Source of the DNA: Verrucomicrobiia bacterium | GTDB taxonomy: Bacteria > Verrucomicrobiota > Verrucomicrobiia > Limisphaerales > JAEYXS01 | NCBI GenBank assembly: GCA_036405135.1 | Contig: DASWYF010000012.1 | Span: forward strand, 1-37,731 | Direction of reading: 5' to 3' | DNA: 37,731 nt | Part shown: positions 1 to 7,844 of the stretch, piece after piece | Layout of the letters: each line of letters opens with the position of its first letter | Position numbering within the stretch: position 1 is the first letter of the stretch | Notes under the pieces: model-generated | The model's database searches: none | Told to the model about the DNA's origin: nothing | The model's input: only the letters and a program-made list of their open reading frames with translations | Translations under genes and position numbers: made by a program

Positions 1-84
1 GGCGATTTCCTCGCGGGTCCCTTCGTCCTGATCATAAGAAACCAGAATCCGTTGCCGTAAATCCAGCGAAATGGGCCGTTTCAT
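1..84 (-). CDS. IS630-type transposase, N-terminal fragment (runs off the window)
   Basis: The minus strand from 84 down to the window edge encodes 28 residues beginning MKRPISLDLRQRIL and continuing into a YDQDEGTREE segment. This start is typical of the helix-turn-helix N-terminus of IS630/Tc1-mariner-like transposases, in which a DLRxRI helix is followed by a GxTxxEIA turn. The frame is open to the edge, so only the DNA-binding start is visible and the DDE catalytic part lies outside the window. The ATG at 84-82 is the first in frame and sits about 55 bases from the end of the neighbouring DUF4253 gene, a normal distance from a transposase start to an IS terminus. Whether the element is intact cannot be told from here. 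Confidence 0.7.
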   Translation of the reverse strand, partial: MKRPISLDLRQRILVSYDQDEGTREEIA

Positions 85-141
85 CCCCCAACTCTGCCAA
101 ACTTCCCGCAGAACGGCTATAACTTTATTTAAAACGCTCTA
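1..141 (-). mobile_element. Probable end of an IS630-family insertion sequence
   Basis: This is the stretch from the transposase fragment to the stop codon of the DUF4253 gene. IS630 elements insert at TA dinucleotides and duplicate them. The TA at 140-141 lies within the TAG stop codon of the neighbour (minus strand, 141-139), which makes it a plausible target site. An AT-rich sequence just inside (121-135) could be part of the terminal inverted repeat, but the other end is not in the window, so the boundary is a guess. Confidence 0.4.
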
Positions 142-840
142 GTTCCACCGGAAATACCAGGTGCGTGAGTTTTTTAGACATTCGGCAAGCGCTGCGAGCG
201 AACCGACATCTTGATCCACAATGTCAGGGCAATAGATGTATTGCTCGCGAGCAAGTTGTGCGCAGGATTCATCGGTGGCTGGCGGATGATCAACTGTGAA
301 CTCGATCGTGTCCGCAGTGATGACAGCCAAGCGTGCTCCGAAGCGACCTTCCCAGTAGCGGGCCATCAAGGCGTGTCCGAAGGGTTCGGGACAGCAGTTC
401 CACGAGCCGATGCGCAAGTGTAGGGGGAGCATCCAGAATTCAGGGCCGGGGAGTTGGGCGATGAACACTTCGGGCACGGGTTTGCCATTGGATTGAAAAC
501 CGACGGAGAGGCGCATCATGGGTTCGGGGGATGATTTGCCTTTTTTGGAAGTCGATAAAGAGGGGTAGCAGTCGGGTTCTTCTTTCACGCGTCCTGCGAG
601 CCAGTCTTCGGGCAGTACGGTGCTGGCGGAACGGGCAAATTCATCGAAATTGATCTGGTTATGGGTAGCGATTTCACTGAGGTCAGACACACTTTCCTTA
701 TCGCCCAAGATAACTGGGATCAGGCACTTGGCCTGAAGATCACCGCGCATCTTGAGAAGCATGCTCTCAGCGACATCCCCGGCCACCGACTTCAATGGAA
801 ATGGAAAATCTGGTTCGGCCATGGAAGAACGTAGATGCAT
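139..840 (-). CDS. DUF4253 domain protein
   Basis: The 233-residue protein ends in a clear DUF4253 domain (about residues 140-233). Visible are the GSWNCCPEPFGH segment, a run resembling LAVITADTIEFTV, then PPAT, the highly typical EQYIYCPDIVDQ motif, and the aromatic end WYFRWN. The N-terminal 130 residues are less conserved, and no signal peptide or membrane segment is seen. The biochemical function of DUF4253 is unknown; the family turns up repeatedly near toxin-immunity loci, so an immunity-like role is only a suggestion. ATG at 840 has an AGGA-like site 6-8 bases upstream; an alternative ATG lies at 822. The gene follows the 885-1214 gene with a 44-base gap and probably shares its transcript. 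Its stop codon contains the likely IS630 target TA. Confidence 0.85.
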   Translation of the reverse strand: MHLRSSMAEPDFPFPLKSVAGDVAESMLLKMRGDLQAKCLIPVILGDKESVSDLSEIATHNQINFDEFARSASTVLPEDWLAGRVKEEPDCYPSLSTSKKGKSSPEPMMRLSVGFQSNGKPVPEVFIAQLPGPEFWMLPLHLRIGSWNCCPEPFGHALMARYWEGRFGARLAVITADTIEFTVDHPPATDESCAQLAREQYIYCPDIVDQDVGSLAALAECLKNSRTWYFRWN

Positions 841-884
841 TTTCCTGCCTGAGCAAGTTGTGACGGTGTGGCAATGCCCCGTAT

Positions 885-1214
885 TTAACTCAGGATGCTT
901 TTCAGGCGGCGAAGATAGGAGGTGTCCGATTCTCCCTTGACTAGGGATACCTCCAGCTTTTCCAGGTCTTTTATGGCAAATTGGAATGTCCAGCCCCGGC
1001 TCAGGAGCGGATTATAGAAGTCTTCCACCGAGCGTTTGAGTTGGTCCATGATGCGGGTGGAATCTGGTGAAAGATGCTCCTCCCCGGCGATATGTTCCAG
1101 AAGAGAAAGTGCCGTGTTTTTTTGTCCATCGAACTCGACCGGCCAGCCGTGGTAGTCGTGATCGAGTTGTTCCTTCAGGACGCTGATCTTTTCGAGTGTC
1201 AGTGGAGTGTTCAT
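885..1214 (-). CDS. Hypothetical protein, 109 aa
   Basis: A small soluble protein with no signal peptide or membrane segment that I do not assign to a family. It is rich in charged residues and predicted by eye to be mostly helical, with hydrophobic and charged residues alternating (for example LTLEKISVLKEQLDHDY at the start and LRRLKSILS at the end). It lies directly upstream of the DUF4253 gene on the same strand with 44 bases between them, so the two are likely co-transcribed. The start at 1214 is the first ATG; there is no clear ribosome binding site. It faces the 1349-2188 gene across a 134-base divergent intergenic region. Confidence 0.6.
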   Translation of the reverse strand: MNTPLTLEKISVLKEQLDHDYHGWPVEFDGQKNTALSLLEHIAGEEHLSPDSTRIMDQLKRSVEDFYNPLLSRGWTFQFAIKDLEKLEVSLVKGESDTSYLRRLKSILS

Positions 1215-1348
1215 TGTAGGATTTGAAAGATTTACGAAAACATCTCAGCAGTTCACCACAGTTTGGACTATTGTGTGTGTGCCTACGATTTGAGATGGAA
1301 TGGCCCTATAGGGAGATAGGGTAAATACTCATTTTCATTAAGTTGAGA

Positions 1349-2188
1349 ATGGTGTTTGCGAGTCTTCAGATTGCCATTGCGGCGAAGAGCAATCGTTGGA
1401 ACTTTAATCTCATGCCTTTAGAAGAGACGGACAGCATCGACATGATCACGCAACGTGGGGCTGATGGCCGCTATGGGCTGATCATCACGGATGAAGGGGT
1501 GACGAAGGAGCCTCAAGCACGGCTGGAACTTCTCCGAAAAAAACTGCTGCGGTATCGTGATGCCGTGATGGATGGGCAACTGGCGGAAACGTGCTCCGGG
1601 GCGTTACCCGGAGATTTCTTCGTCCAAGTGGTGTGCGAGTTGGAGCCGACGCGGGAGATGCAGAAGATCACACACATCGTGACGAAAACGGAACCACCCA
1701 TCGAGATACCTGTGGTGTTTTCAGAGTTCCCGGAAAGTTCATGGGGCGGAAAGAAAACCGAGGAGACGGCACCCGAACCCAGCATCAGCGAAGAGATGCA
1801 GGAGGCGGTGATGGCCGTTTTCAAGGCGGCAGGGGAATGGCTGGCGGAGGATCAGCTTCCGCTGTTCGTGTATTGGCACGAAGGTGATGAACGGAAACTG
1901 ACAAAGGTAGATGAAGCGAAGAATCAGGATGAGGTCATCGCCCGGGTGACGGCTTGGGCGCGGACATTCGGGAACGAGGCGCACTTGTGCATCCAGCTCA
2001 GCACGGTGAAGACGGGCGAGGGGATTCTGCCGGCGGATGCTGTGATCGCACGGTGTTGTGAGCGAGGGGAACTGGAGGGGTTTATTCTCACGCAAGACAT
2101 TGGGCTGGAGCCGCGTCGAGGGACGTTAAAATTGCGTGGAGAGATCAGGTATGTGGAGGCGTGTCCCAATTTCTTTCCTGTCGACTAG
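1349..2188 (+). CDS. Hypothetical protein with DUF6572-like N-terminal domain
   Basis: A soluble protein of 279 residues from ATG 1349; a TTG at 1343 could add two residues. The N-terminal part (about residues 23-100) has the layout of DUF6572: a SIDMI start, a GLIITDEG strand, a LELLRKKLLRYRDAV helix, a DGQL turn and a VQVVCELE strand. This assignment is by pattern and moderate. A linker rich in Glu, Pro and Ser (about 130-150) leads to a second domain (about 150-279) that I do not recognise, containing FVYWHEGDE and ending FFPVD. The gene diverges from the 109-aa/DUF4253 pair. DUF6572 proteins, like DUF4253 proteins, are of unknown function and often sit in accessory loci. Confidence 0.6.
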   Translation: MVFASLQIAIAAKSNRWNFNLMPLEETDSIDMITQRGADGRYGLIITDEGVTKEPQARLELLRKKLLRYRDAVMDGQLAETCSGALPGDFFVQVVCELEPTREMQKITHIVTKTEPPIEIPVVFSEFPESSWGGKKTEETAPEPSISEEMQEAVMAVFKAAGEWLAEDQLPLFVYWHEGDERKLTKVDEAKNQDEVIARVTAWARTFGNEAHLCIQLSTVKTGEGILPADAVIARCCERGELEGFILTQDIGLEPRRGTLKLRGEIRYVEACPNFFPVD

Positions 2189-2192
2189 AAGG

Positions 2193-2227
2193 TTTCGTGT
2201 TTATTGTTTTGGGTTTCGAGTTAGGAA
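2193..2227. repeat. Degenerate heptanucleotide tract A
   Basis: Five consecutive 7-base units start at 2193, 2200, 2207, 2214 and 2221. The first four fit TTTNNNG exactly and the fifth begins TTAGGA. The tract begins 5 bases after the stop codon of the preceding gene. The last three units match, with a few substitutions, the last three units of the tract at 37689-37723. Confidence 0.6.
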
Positions 2228-2234
2228 AAGCACA

Positions 2235-2260
2235 AGGGGCAAACGCGGACGTTTGCCCCT
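2235..2260. terminator. Hairpin between convergent genes, weak terminator
   Basis: A perfect 11-base-pair stem (AGGGGCAAACG, 2235-2245, pairing with 2250-2260) with a four-base loop. It lies between the convergent 1349-2188 gene and the GH26-like gene. Neither side carries a strong T-run; on the minus strand the stem is followed by TTGTGCTTTTCC, so it would suit the GH26-like gene better. Confidence 0.45.
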
Positions 2261-2284
2261 CATGAAAAGCTAGTGCGGTTTAAA

Positions 2285-3358
2285 TCATTTCTTCTTGTTC
2301 CCGAAGAGTTCGAGGAACTTCGCGGAAGAGCGGGGGAATTCGTAGCCGCCCTTAGCGTCGGGTGAGAGCTGGTGATGGCCGTCCGGCGGTTCGCAGTTGA
2401 AGTCGAAGTAACAGTGGAAACCAACGTTGTTCTGCGGATCGTTCATGAAGCGATGCATCTGCTCAACGAAGTAAGGGTTGTCCGTGCCGCCGTGACCAGT
2501 AGGACGTCTCTTAACGCCCCATTCGCAGATGGCTAGAGGACGTTTTTGTTCCTTGGCGAATTTGACCCAGAAGGCGAGGCCGTGGTCGCCACCGTAAATC
2601 TCCTTTTCCCAGACCTTGCGCTGGCGGGCTTCAATCTCGGCGGCAGAAGTGCCAGCGGGCCAGTTGTAACTGCCTTCCTGCCATGACTCGTCGTAGACAT
2701 CGAGGCCGATGAAATCGACGTATTCCGCACCGGGCCAGGCTTTCTCGGAGGGGAATTGTTCGAGTCGCAGGGTGGGGTTCCAGCAGAACTTCAGGTTCTC
2801 CGTACCGGGAACGGCGCGCATGGTCTTCACGATCTGGCGCCAGTATTCGGCGAAGGCGGCTTCCTTGCCCTTGGCCATCCACGGATACCAGTTGCCGTTA
2901 AACTCCCAGCCGGGGCGCAGGATGGTGTCTGCCAGCTTGTGCTTCACGAGGTTCTCGGCGAGCACTTTGTAATATTCGTTATAAGCACCGGCCGCGCCTT
3001 TCTCCAATGAGACAGGCTGACCTACGCCGTGATCGCCCTTCACTGGACCGCTGCCGTCATTGGGGCCAGCGAGCATGGGTACGGCGAAGACGAAGCGGCG
3101 GCCAGGTTGCGCATGGACCCACTTGGACCATTTCTCCAACCACCAGACTGGCCAGGCGATATTGCTCCAAGCTTCCCAACCGATGAAGTCCTGACCCCAG
3201 ACGGGCGTGCCGGTCCATTGGCTGAAGGCATCGGTCTTTTCGGTTTCATTGACGCCGCGATAGACGCCCATAGGGATGGAATTGGTCTTGGCCGGTTCGG
3301 CGGCATGGAGGGAGATGGCAGTCGCAAACGCGACAAGGAGCGATGGCAAAAGTTTCAT
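2285..3358 (-). CDS. Secreted GH26-like glycoside hydrolase (mannanase type)
   Basis: A 357-residue protein with a signal peptide (residues 1-19, MKLLPSLLVAFATAISLHA). The mature part looks like a single (beta/alpha)8 barrel of GH26, the beta-mannanase and related endo-glycanase family. The probable acid/base is Glu152 in LRPGWEFNGNWYPW and the probable nucleophile is Glu279 in LAICEWGV, at the ends of strands 4 and 7 as in clan GH-A. In many GH26 enzymes the acid/base is preceded by His; here it is Trp. No carbohydrate-binding module is visible. The substrate (mannan, mixed-link glucan or other) cannot be read from sequence. It is transcribed alone, divergently from the DUF192 gene, and would act in the periplasm or outside the cell. 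Confidence 0.75.
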   Translation of the reverse strand: MKLLPSLLVAFATAISLHAAEPAKTNSIPMGVYRGVNETEKTDAFSQWTGTPVWGQDFIGWEAWSNIAWPVWWLEKWSKWVHAQPGRRFVFAVPMLAGPNDGSGPVKGDHGVGQPVSLEKGAAGAYNEYYKVLAENLVKHKLADTILRPGWEFNGNWYPWMAKGKEAAFAEYWRQIVKTMRAVPGTENLKFCWNPTLRLEQFPSEKAWPGAEYVDFIGLDVYDESWQEGSYNWPAGTSAAEIEARQRKVWEKEIYGGDHGLAFWVKFAKEQKRPLAICEWGVKRRPTGHGGTDNPYFVEQMHRFMNDPQNNVGFHCYFDFNCEPPDGHHQLSPDAKGGYEFPRSSAKFLELFGNKKK

Positions 3359-3446
3359 GGGTTGATAAAAGCGGGGACAGTTAAAGTTCAGGTGCTTTGC
3401 ATCTCAAGATTGAAAATGGCCAGAATCTTGCCACCCTTGGCCGCAC

Positions 3447-3974
3447 ATGAAGCGTTTTGCGGTCCTGTTTTTGACGACGGCATTGCTCACGGGCAGTTTT
3501 GGTTGCCGTCCGAGCGCCACCTCGGCTCCTCCGGTGGTGACGAATGCGCCGGCCAAGCCAAAGGGCACGCCGCAGGCCAAGTTGCCGACGATCAAGCTGG
3601 ATGTGGGTGGTAAAGAGATGATCACGGAAATAGCCGCTGACGACCGTACGAGACAGATGGGCATGATGTTCCGGGAGAAGATGGCGGACAATGAGGCCAT
3701 GATCTTCGTGTTTCCGGTGGCACATCAGGCGTCGTTCTGGATGAGGAACACGACGGTGCCTTTGGATGCGGCTTATATCGATTCGCGAGGGGTGATTTTA
3801 GAGATTCACAAACTGATGCCGTTGAACGAAGATTCGGTGAGGGCGACCAGCGATCAGGTGCAGTATGTGCTGGAGACGCCGCAGGGCTGGTTTGAGAAAA
3901 ACGGGGTCAAACCTGGCGCGTTGGTAGTTTCAGAACACGGGCCGCTGGTCAAGGTGCTGAAGACCAACCGGTAA
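3447..3974 (+). CDS. DUF192 family lipoprotein
   Basis: A 175-residue protein with a lipoprotein-like signal sequence: Lys-Arg, a hydrophobic stretch and Cys20 in the context TGSFGC, which is not an ideal lipobox. An Ala/Pro/Thr-rich spacer follows (22-45), then a DUF192 domain (about 48-170). Typical DUF192 features are the RTRQMGMMFRE segment, FVFP, SFWMRNTTVPLDAAYID, and the late YVLETPQGWFEKNGVKPG stretch. The molecular function of DUF192 is not established; it forms a compact exported domain. It opens the plus-strand run, with nadE 22 bases downstream, and may share its transcript. Confidence 0.85.
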   Translation: MKRFAVLFLTTALLTGSFGCRPSATSAPPVVTNAPAKPKGTPQAKLPTIKLDVGGKEMITEIAADDRTRQMGMMFREKMADNEAMIFVFPVAHQASFWMRNTTVPLDAAYIDSRGVILEIHKLMPLNEDSVRATSDQVQYVLETPQGWFEKNGVKPGALVVSEHGPLVKVLKTNR

Positions 3975-3996
3975 GAGATCACGAAAGCGAATACGA

Positions 3997-5634
3997 ATGA
4001 AAGTAGCGCTGGCACAGATCAATACAACGGTCGGATGGATCGCGGACAACGAGCAAAAAATCCTCGCGGCGTATAAGCGCGGCGTGGAGGCGGGCGCGGA
4101 TGTCGTGGTGCTGCCGGAATTGGCCATTACAGGCTATCCGCCGCGTGATCTGCTGCTGAAGCATGGCTTCATTGATCGCAATCTCTCCGCTCTGGAACGT
4201 CTTGCGCAAGCTACAGGCAAAGTGGGTTTGATCGTCGGTTTTGTAGATCGCAATGAAGTGCGGCCCGGTCGTGAGGCAACGAATTCCGTGGCGCTCTGCC
4301 AGAATGGTAAAATCCTTGCCACACGCAACAAGACGTTGCTGCCGACGTACGATGTTTTTGACGAAGACCGTTATTTCGAACCGGCCAAGGAGAATCACGT
4401 CGTGGAATTCAATGGCCGCAAGATCGCGCTGACGGTTTGCGAGGATATCTGGAATGACGAGGATTTCTGGCATGATCGCCGGTATCAGCGTAATCCGGTG
4501 AATGACCTCGTGGCGGAAGGTGCTGAGATCATCTTCAACGTGTCGGCCTCGCCGTGGCATATCGGTAAGAATCGCACGCGCCATGAGATGTTGAAGAGCA
4601 TGGCGGTGAAGTCGAAGCGTCCGCTCATCTATTGCAACTCGGTGGGCGGTAATGACGAACTAGTGTTCGATGGTGGCAGCCTGGTGTTCAACGCGGCGGG
4701 TGAGAGGCTTACGCAAGGGGTGTTATTCGCGGAGGATTTTCTGCTGGTGGATCTGGAGAAGACGCAACCGGTCGAGGCACGCGACTATGCGGATGAGGAA
4801 AAGATCTTTAAGGCTCTCTCACTGGGCTTGCGGGATTACATCCACAAGTGCGGTTTCAAATCTGCCGTGCTGGGCTTGAGCGGTGGTATCGATTCGGCGC
4901 TGGTAGCGTGCATCGCGGTAGAAGCCCTCGGCAAGGAGAACGTGCGCGGGCTTTCGCTGCCTTCGCAGTATTCTTCGCAAGGCTCTTTGGACGATGCGCG
5001 GAAGCTCGCGGAGAACTTGGGCATCCAATACGACATCGTCACGATCAAAGAACCCTTCGATGCCGTGCAGAAGCAGATGAAGGATGTCTTCGCCGGGCGG
5101 CCGGAAGACACGACAGAGGAGAACATGCAGGCGCGGTTGCGCGGTGTGATCCTCATGGCCATGTCGAACAAGTTCGGCTCGTTGTTGCTGACCACGGGTA
5201 ATAAGAGCGAGTTGGCGGTGGGCTATTGCACGCTTTACGGCGATATGTGTGGCGGTCTGGCAGTGATCAGTGATGTGCCGAAGACGATGGTTTATCGTGT
5301 CTCGGAATGGATCAATCGCGAGAAGGAGATCATCCCGCGCGATTCCATCACCAAGCCGCCGTCGGCGGAATTGCGCCCGGATCAGACGGATCAGGATTCG
5401 TTGCCACCGTACGAAGTGTTGGATGCGATTCTCGAAGCTTACGTTGTGCATCAGAAATCTCAGGCGGAGATCATCGCGAGCGGTTTCGCGGAAGATGTGG
5501 TGCGCTTCGTGGTGCGGCTCATCGATCTGAACGAATACAAGCGTCGCCAGGCGGCACCGGGCCTGAAAGTGACGACGAAGGCGTTCGGTGTCGGTCGTCG
5601 TGTGCCCATCGCGCAACGCTATCGGGAGTGGTGA
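3997..5634 (+). CDS. nadE: Glutamine-dependent NAD+ synthase
   Basis: A cytoplasmic enzyme for the last step of NAD synthesis: it amidates nicotinic acid adenine dinucleotide using ATP and ammonia released from glutamine. The 545 residues hold both family domains. The N-terminal nitrilase-type glutaminase domain (about 1-260) shows the catalytic triad Glu41 (LPELAITGYP), Lys112 (NKTLLPTYDVFDE) and Cys148 (TVCEDIW). The C-terminal synthetase domain (about 270-545) has the ATP-binding P-loop SGGIDS at 295-300. The length matches two-domain bacterial NadE. The gene lies 22 bases after DUF192 and its stop is 2 bases before the LamG gene, so translation of the latter may be coupled to it. Confidence 0.96.
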   Translation: MKVALAQINTTVGWIADNEQKILAAYKRGVEAGADVVVLPELAITGYPPRDLLLKHGFIDRNLSALERLAQATGKVGLIVGFVDRNEVRPGREATNSVALCQNGKILATRNKTLLPTYDVFDEDRYFEPAKENHVVEFNGRKIALTVCEDIWNDEDFWHDRRYQRNPVNDLVAEGAEIIFNVSASPWHIGKNRTRHEMLKSMAVKSKRPLIYCNSVGGNDELVFDGGSLVFNAAGERLTQGVLFAEDFLLVDLEKTQPVEARDYADEEKIFKALSLGLRDYIHKCGFKSAVLGLSGGIDSALVACIAVEALGKENVRGLSLPSQYSSQGSLDDARKLAENLGIQYDIVTIKEPFDAVQKQMKDVFAGRPEDTTEENMQARLRGVILMAMSNKFGSLLLTTGNKSELAVGYCTLYGDMCGGLAVISDVPKTMVYRVSEWINREKEIIPRDSITKPPSAELRPDQTDQDSLPPYEVLDAILEAYVVHQKSQAEIIASGFAEDVVRFVVRLIDLNEYKRRQAAPGLKVTTKAFGVGRRVPIAQRYREW

Positions 5635-5636
5635 GC

Positions 5637-6503
5637 ATGGCGCGCAGTTTTGTGAAATCGTGGCTCTGGGCATTGGCGTTGCTGATGCTCGGAGGGGCGG
5701 TTCAGGCGGCGGAGGTATCATCTGCCACGCAGAGTGTTTTGGAGATGAAAGGGCTGGTGAGCTTCTGGGATTTCCAAGAGGCCAGTGGTTCACGTAAAGC
5801 CCAAGGACCGTTCAAAGCGGACCTGATGGAGGGCAAGGAAGGCGTTGGCCGAGCCGAGGAAGGCTTGTTCGGCCCGCATTCACTCAAACTTAAGCCGGGT
5901 CAATGGCTTCGCATCCCGCGTGAGAAACTTGGCCCCTTGAACATCCACGGGCCGAAGGCTCAGGTGACGGTCATCGCGTGGGTGAAGCGCGAAGGGACGA
6001 ATTTCTGGCAATCCATCGCGGGTGTGTGGGATGAAACGCATTCTGCGCGGCAATACATGCTGTTCCTGAATGCACGCACGCGCACAGATGCTTCCATCAT
6101 GAAACGGGTACTGACGCAGAATCGTATTCATGGGCATATCTCCAGTTCTGGCGGCGCTTCACCGGGTGAGAAATTCTGGATCAGCTACGCGAGCAGTGGC
6201 TCGGAAGTAAGCATGAAGGAGTGGCATATGATCGCGCTGACGTATGATGCCCAATTCATCCGCATGTATCTGGATGGCAAACTGGATGCATGGGAAAACT
6301 CGAATCCTTTTCCGTATAAGGAAGGCATCTTCGATGGTGGAGCGAAAGGGGCGGATTTCACTGTGGGGGCAAACCACGTGGCCGGTATTGAGAACAATAA
6401 CCGGTTCAGCGGTTTAATGGCTGGGCTGGCGGTGTTTGACCGGGCTTTGACGGATGAAGAGATGGGGATGTTGGCGGCGAAGACATTGCCATCGAGGAAG
6501 TAA
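5637..6503 (+). CDS. Secreted LamG (concanavalin A-like) domain protein
   Basis: A 288-residue protein starting at ATG 5637, two bases after the nadE stop; the frame is open further upstream, but that part overlaps nadE and lacks nadE-independent support. A signal peptide is clear (Arg/Lys followed by WLWALALLMLGGAVQA, cleavage near residue 24). The rest is one LamG/laminin G-like jelly-roll domain: GLVSFWDF at the start, VTVIAWVKR, MIALTYD, MYLDGKL, and the characteristic end AVFDRALTDEEM. Such domains bind carbohydrates or mediate adhesion, and are common in secreted proteins of Verrucomicrobiota and Planctomycetota. No catalytic domain is attached. The tight linkage to nadE is probably only operon structure. 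Confidence 0.8.
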   Translation: MARSFVKSWLWALALLMLGGAVQAAEVSSATQSVLEMKGLVSFWDFQEASGSRKAQGPFKADLMEGKEGVGRAEEGLFGPHSLKLKPGQWLRIPREKLGPLNIHGPKAQVTVIAWVKREGTNFWQSIAGVWDETHSARQYMLFLNARTRTDASIMKRVLTQNRIHGHISSSGGASPGEKFWISYASSGSEVSMKEWHMIALTYDAQFIRMYLDGKLDAWENSNPFPYKEGIFDGGAKGADFTVGANHVAGIENNNRFSGLMAGLAVFDRALTDEEMGMLAAKTLPSRK

Positions 6504-6550
6504 GAACGGGCTTTGCGCCATTCGATGTGTTCAGTTAATTTCTTTTCACC

Positions 6551-7837
6551 ATGATTTCACGAGCGAAGTCGGAAGCGTTGTTTGATGAGTCGTTGCGGTA
6601 CATCCCCGGCGGGGTGAACTCACCGGTGCGGGCCTTTCGTGCCGTGGGCGGCAAGCCCTTCTTCGTAGATCGTGCGAAAGGCGCGCGCGTCTGGGATGTG
6701 GATGGCAACGAATACATCGACTACGTGGGCACTTGGGGCCCGGCGATCCATGGACATGCCTTTCCGCCGATCATCAAGGCTGTGCAACAAACGGCCGAAC
6801 GGGGGACGAGTTTCGGCATTCCAAATCCGCTCGAGCTGGTGATGGCCAAGCGCGTGACGGAAGCGGTGCCAAGCGTGCAGAAGGTGCGCATGTGCAGCTC
6901 CGGCACAGAAGCGTGCATGAGTGCGATCCGCCTGGCGCGCGGCTTCACGAAGCGCGACAAGATCATCAAGTTCGACGGCTGCTATCACGGCCACGGCGAT
7001 TCGCTGTTGGTGAAAGCGGGTTCGGGTGCATTGACGTTCGGCAATCCGGACAGCGCGGGTGTGCCAGCAGATTTCGCGAAGCATACCATCGTGCTGCCCT
7101 ACAATGATGAGGAAGCGATCAAGGCGGCGTTTGCGGCGAATGGAAAGGAGATAGCGTGTGTGATTGTGGAAGGCGTTCCGGCGAATGCGGGCTTGTATCT
7201 GCCTAAGCCGGGTTACTACGAGCTTATCACTAAACTGTGCAAAGATAATGGCACGGTGTTCATCTATGACGAAGTGATGACGGGCTTCCGTCTTTCGCTC
7301 GGTGGTGCGCAAAAGATTTTTGGACTTACGCCGGACTTGTCCTGCTTCGGCAAGATCATCGGCGGCGGTTTGCCGGTGGGTGCGTTCGGTGGTCGCGCGG
7401 ACATCATGGATTATCTCGCACCGTTGGGGCCGGTTTATCAGGCGGGCACGCTGAGTGGTAATCCGCTGGCGATGGCAGCGGGTATCGCGGCACTGGATGC
7501 ACTGGCGGATGGTAAGGCTTACGAGCATTTGGAGAAGCTCGGGCAGCAACTCGAGACGGGCATGAAGTCGGCGGCGAAGTCGGCTAATATTCCGGTGGAG
7601 TTCAAACGCATTGGCTCCATGTTCTGCGGCTATTTCACAGACAAGCCGGTGTATAACCTCGCGGATGCGATGACGAGTGACCGACAGAAGTTCAACAAAT
7701 TCTTCCACGCCATGTTGGATGCAGGTGTGTATCTGGCCCCGTCTCAGTTCGAGGCGGGCTTTATCTCTACGGCGCATTCGACGGAGGATATCGAGAAGAC
7801 GGTGCAAACTGCGACGAAGGTGTTGAAATCCATTTAA
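6551..7837 (+). CDS. hemL: Glutamate-1-semialdehyde 2,1-aminomutase
   Basis: A PLP enzyme that converts glutamate-1-semialdehyde to 5-aminolevulinate in the C5 pathway of heme synthesis. The 428 residues are the usual length. Visible motifs are the N-terminal PGGVNSPVRAF, SSGTEACMSAIRLAR for phosphate binding, CYHGHGD, the Asp-Glu pair in FIYDEVMTGFR, and the PLP lysine Lys268 in FGKIIGGGLPVGAFGG, followed by YQAGTLSGNPLAM. The VEGVPANAGL stretch has Gly where many homologues have Pro. It sits 47 bases after the LamG gene and 7 bases before ruvX, at the head of a tight group hemL-ruvX-truA-trmL. No partner such as hemA is in the window. Confidence 0.97.
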   Translation: MISRAKSEALFDESLRYIPGGVNSPVRAFRAVGGKPFFVDRAKGARVWDVDGNEYIDYVGTWGPAIHGHAFPPIIKAVQQTAERGTSFGIPNPLELVMAKRVTEAVPSVQKVRMCSSGTEACMSAIRLARGFTKRDKIIKFDGCYHGHGDSLLVKAGSGALTFGNPDSAGVPADFAKHTIVLPYNDEEAIKAAFAANGKEIACVIVEGVPANAGLYLPKPGYYELITKLCKDNGTVFIYDEVMTGFRLSLGGAQKIFGLTPDLSCFGKIIGGGLPVGAFGGRADIMDYLAPLGPVYQAGTLSGNPLAMAAGIAALDALADGKAYEHLEKLGQQLETGMKSAAKSANIPVEFKRIGSMFCGYFTDKPVYNLADAMTSDRQKFNKFFHAMLDAGVYLAPSQFEAGFISTAHSTEDIEKTVQTATKVLKSI

Positions 7838-7844
7838 TCTCTCT

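Noticed and set aside
5307..5636. N-terminal extension of the LamG protein into nadE
   Set aside because: The extension is an alternative frame of nadE; the ATG at 5637 gives a clear signal peptide.
6620..7807. A long open frame of 395 codons on the minus strand opposite hemL
   Set aside because: It is antisense to a gene with full hemL motifs, its translation is rich in Arg and His as expected of a shadow frame, and it has no recognisable domain.
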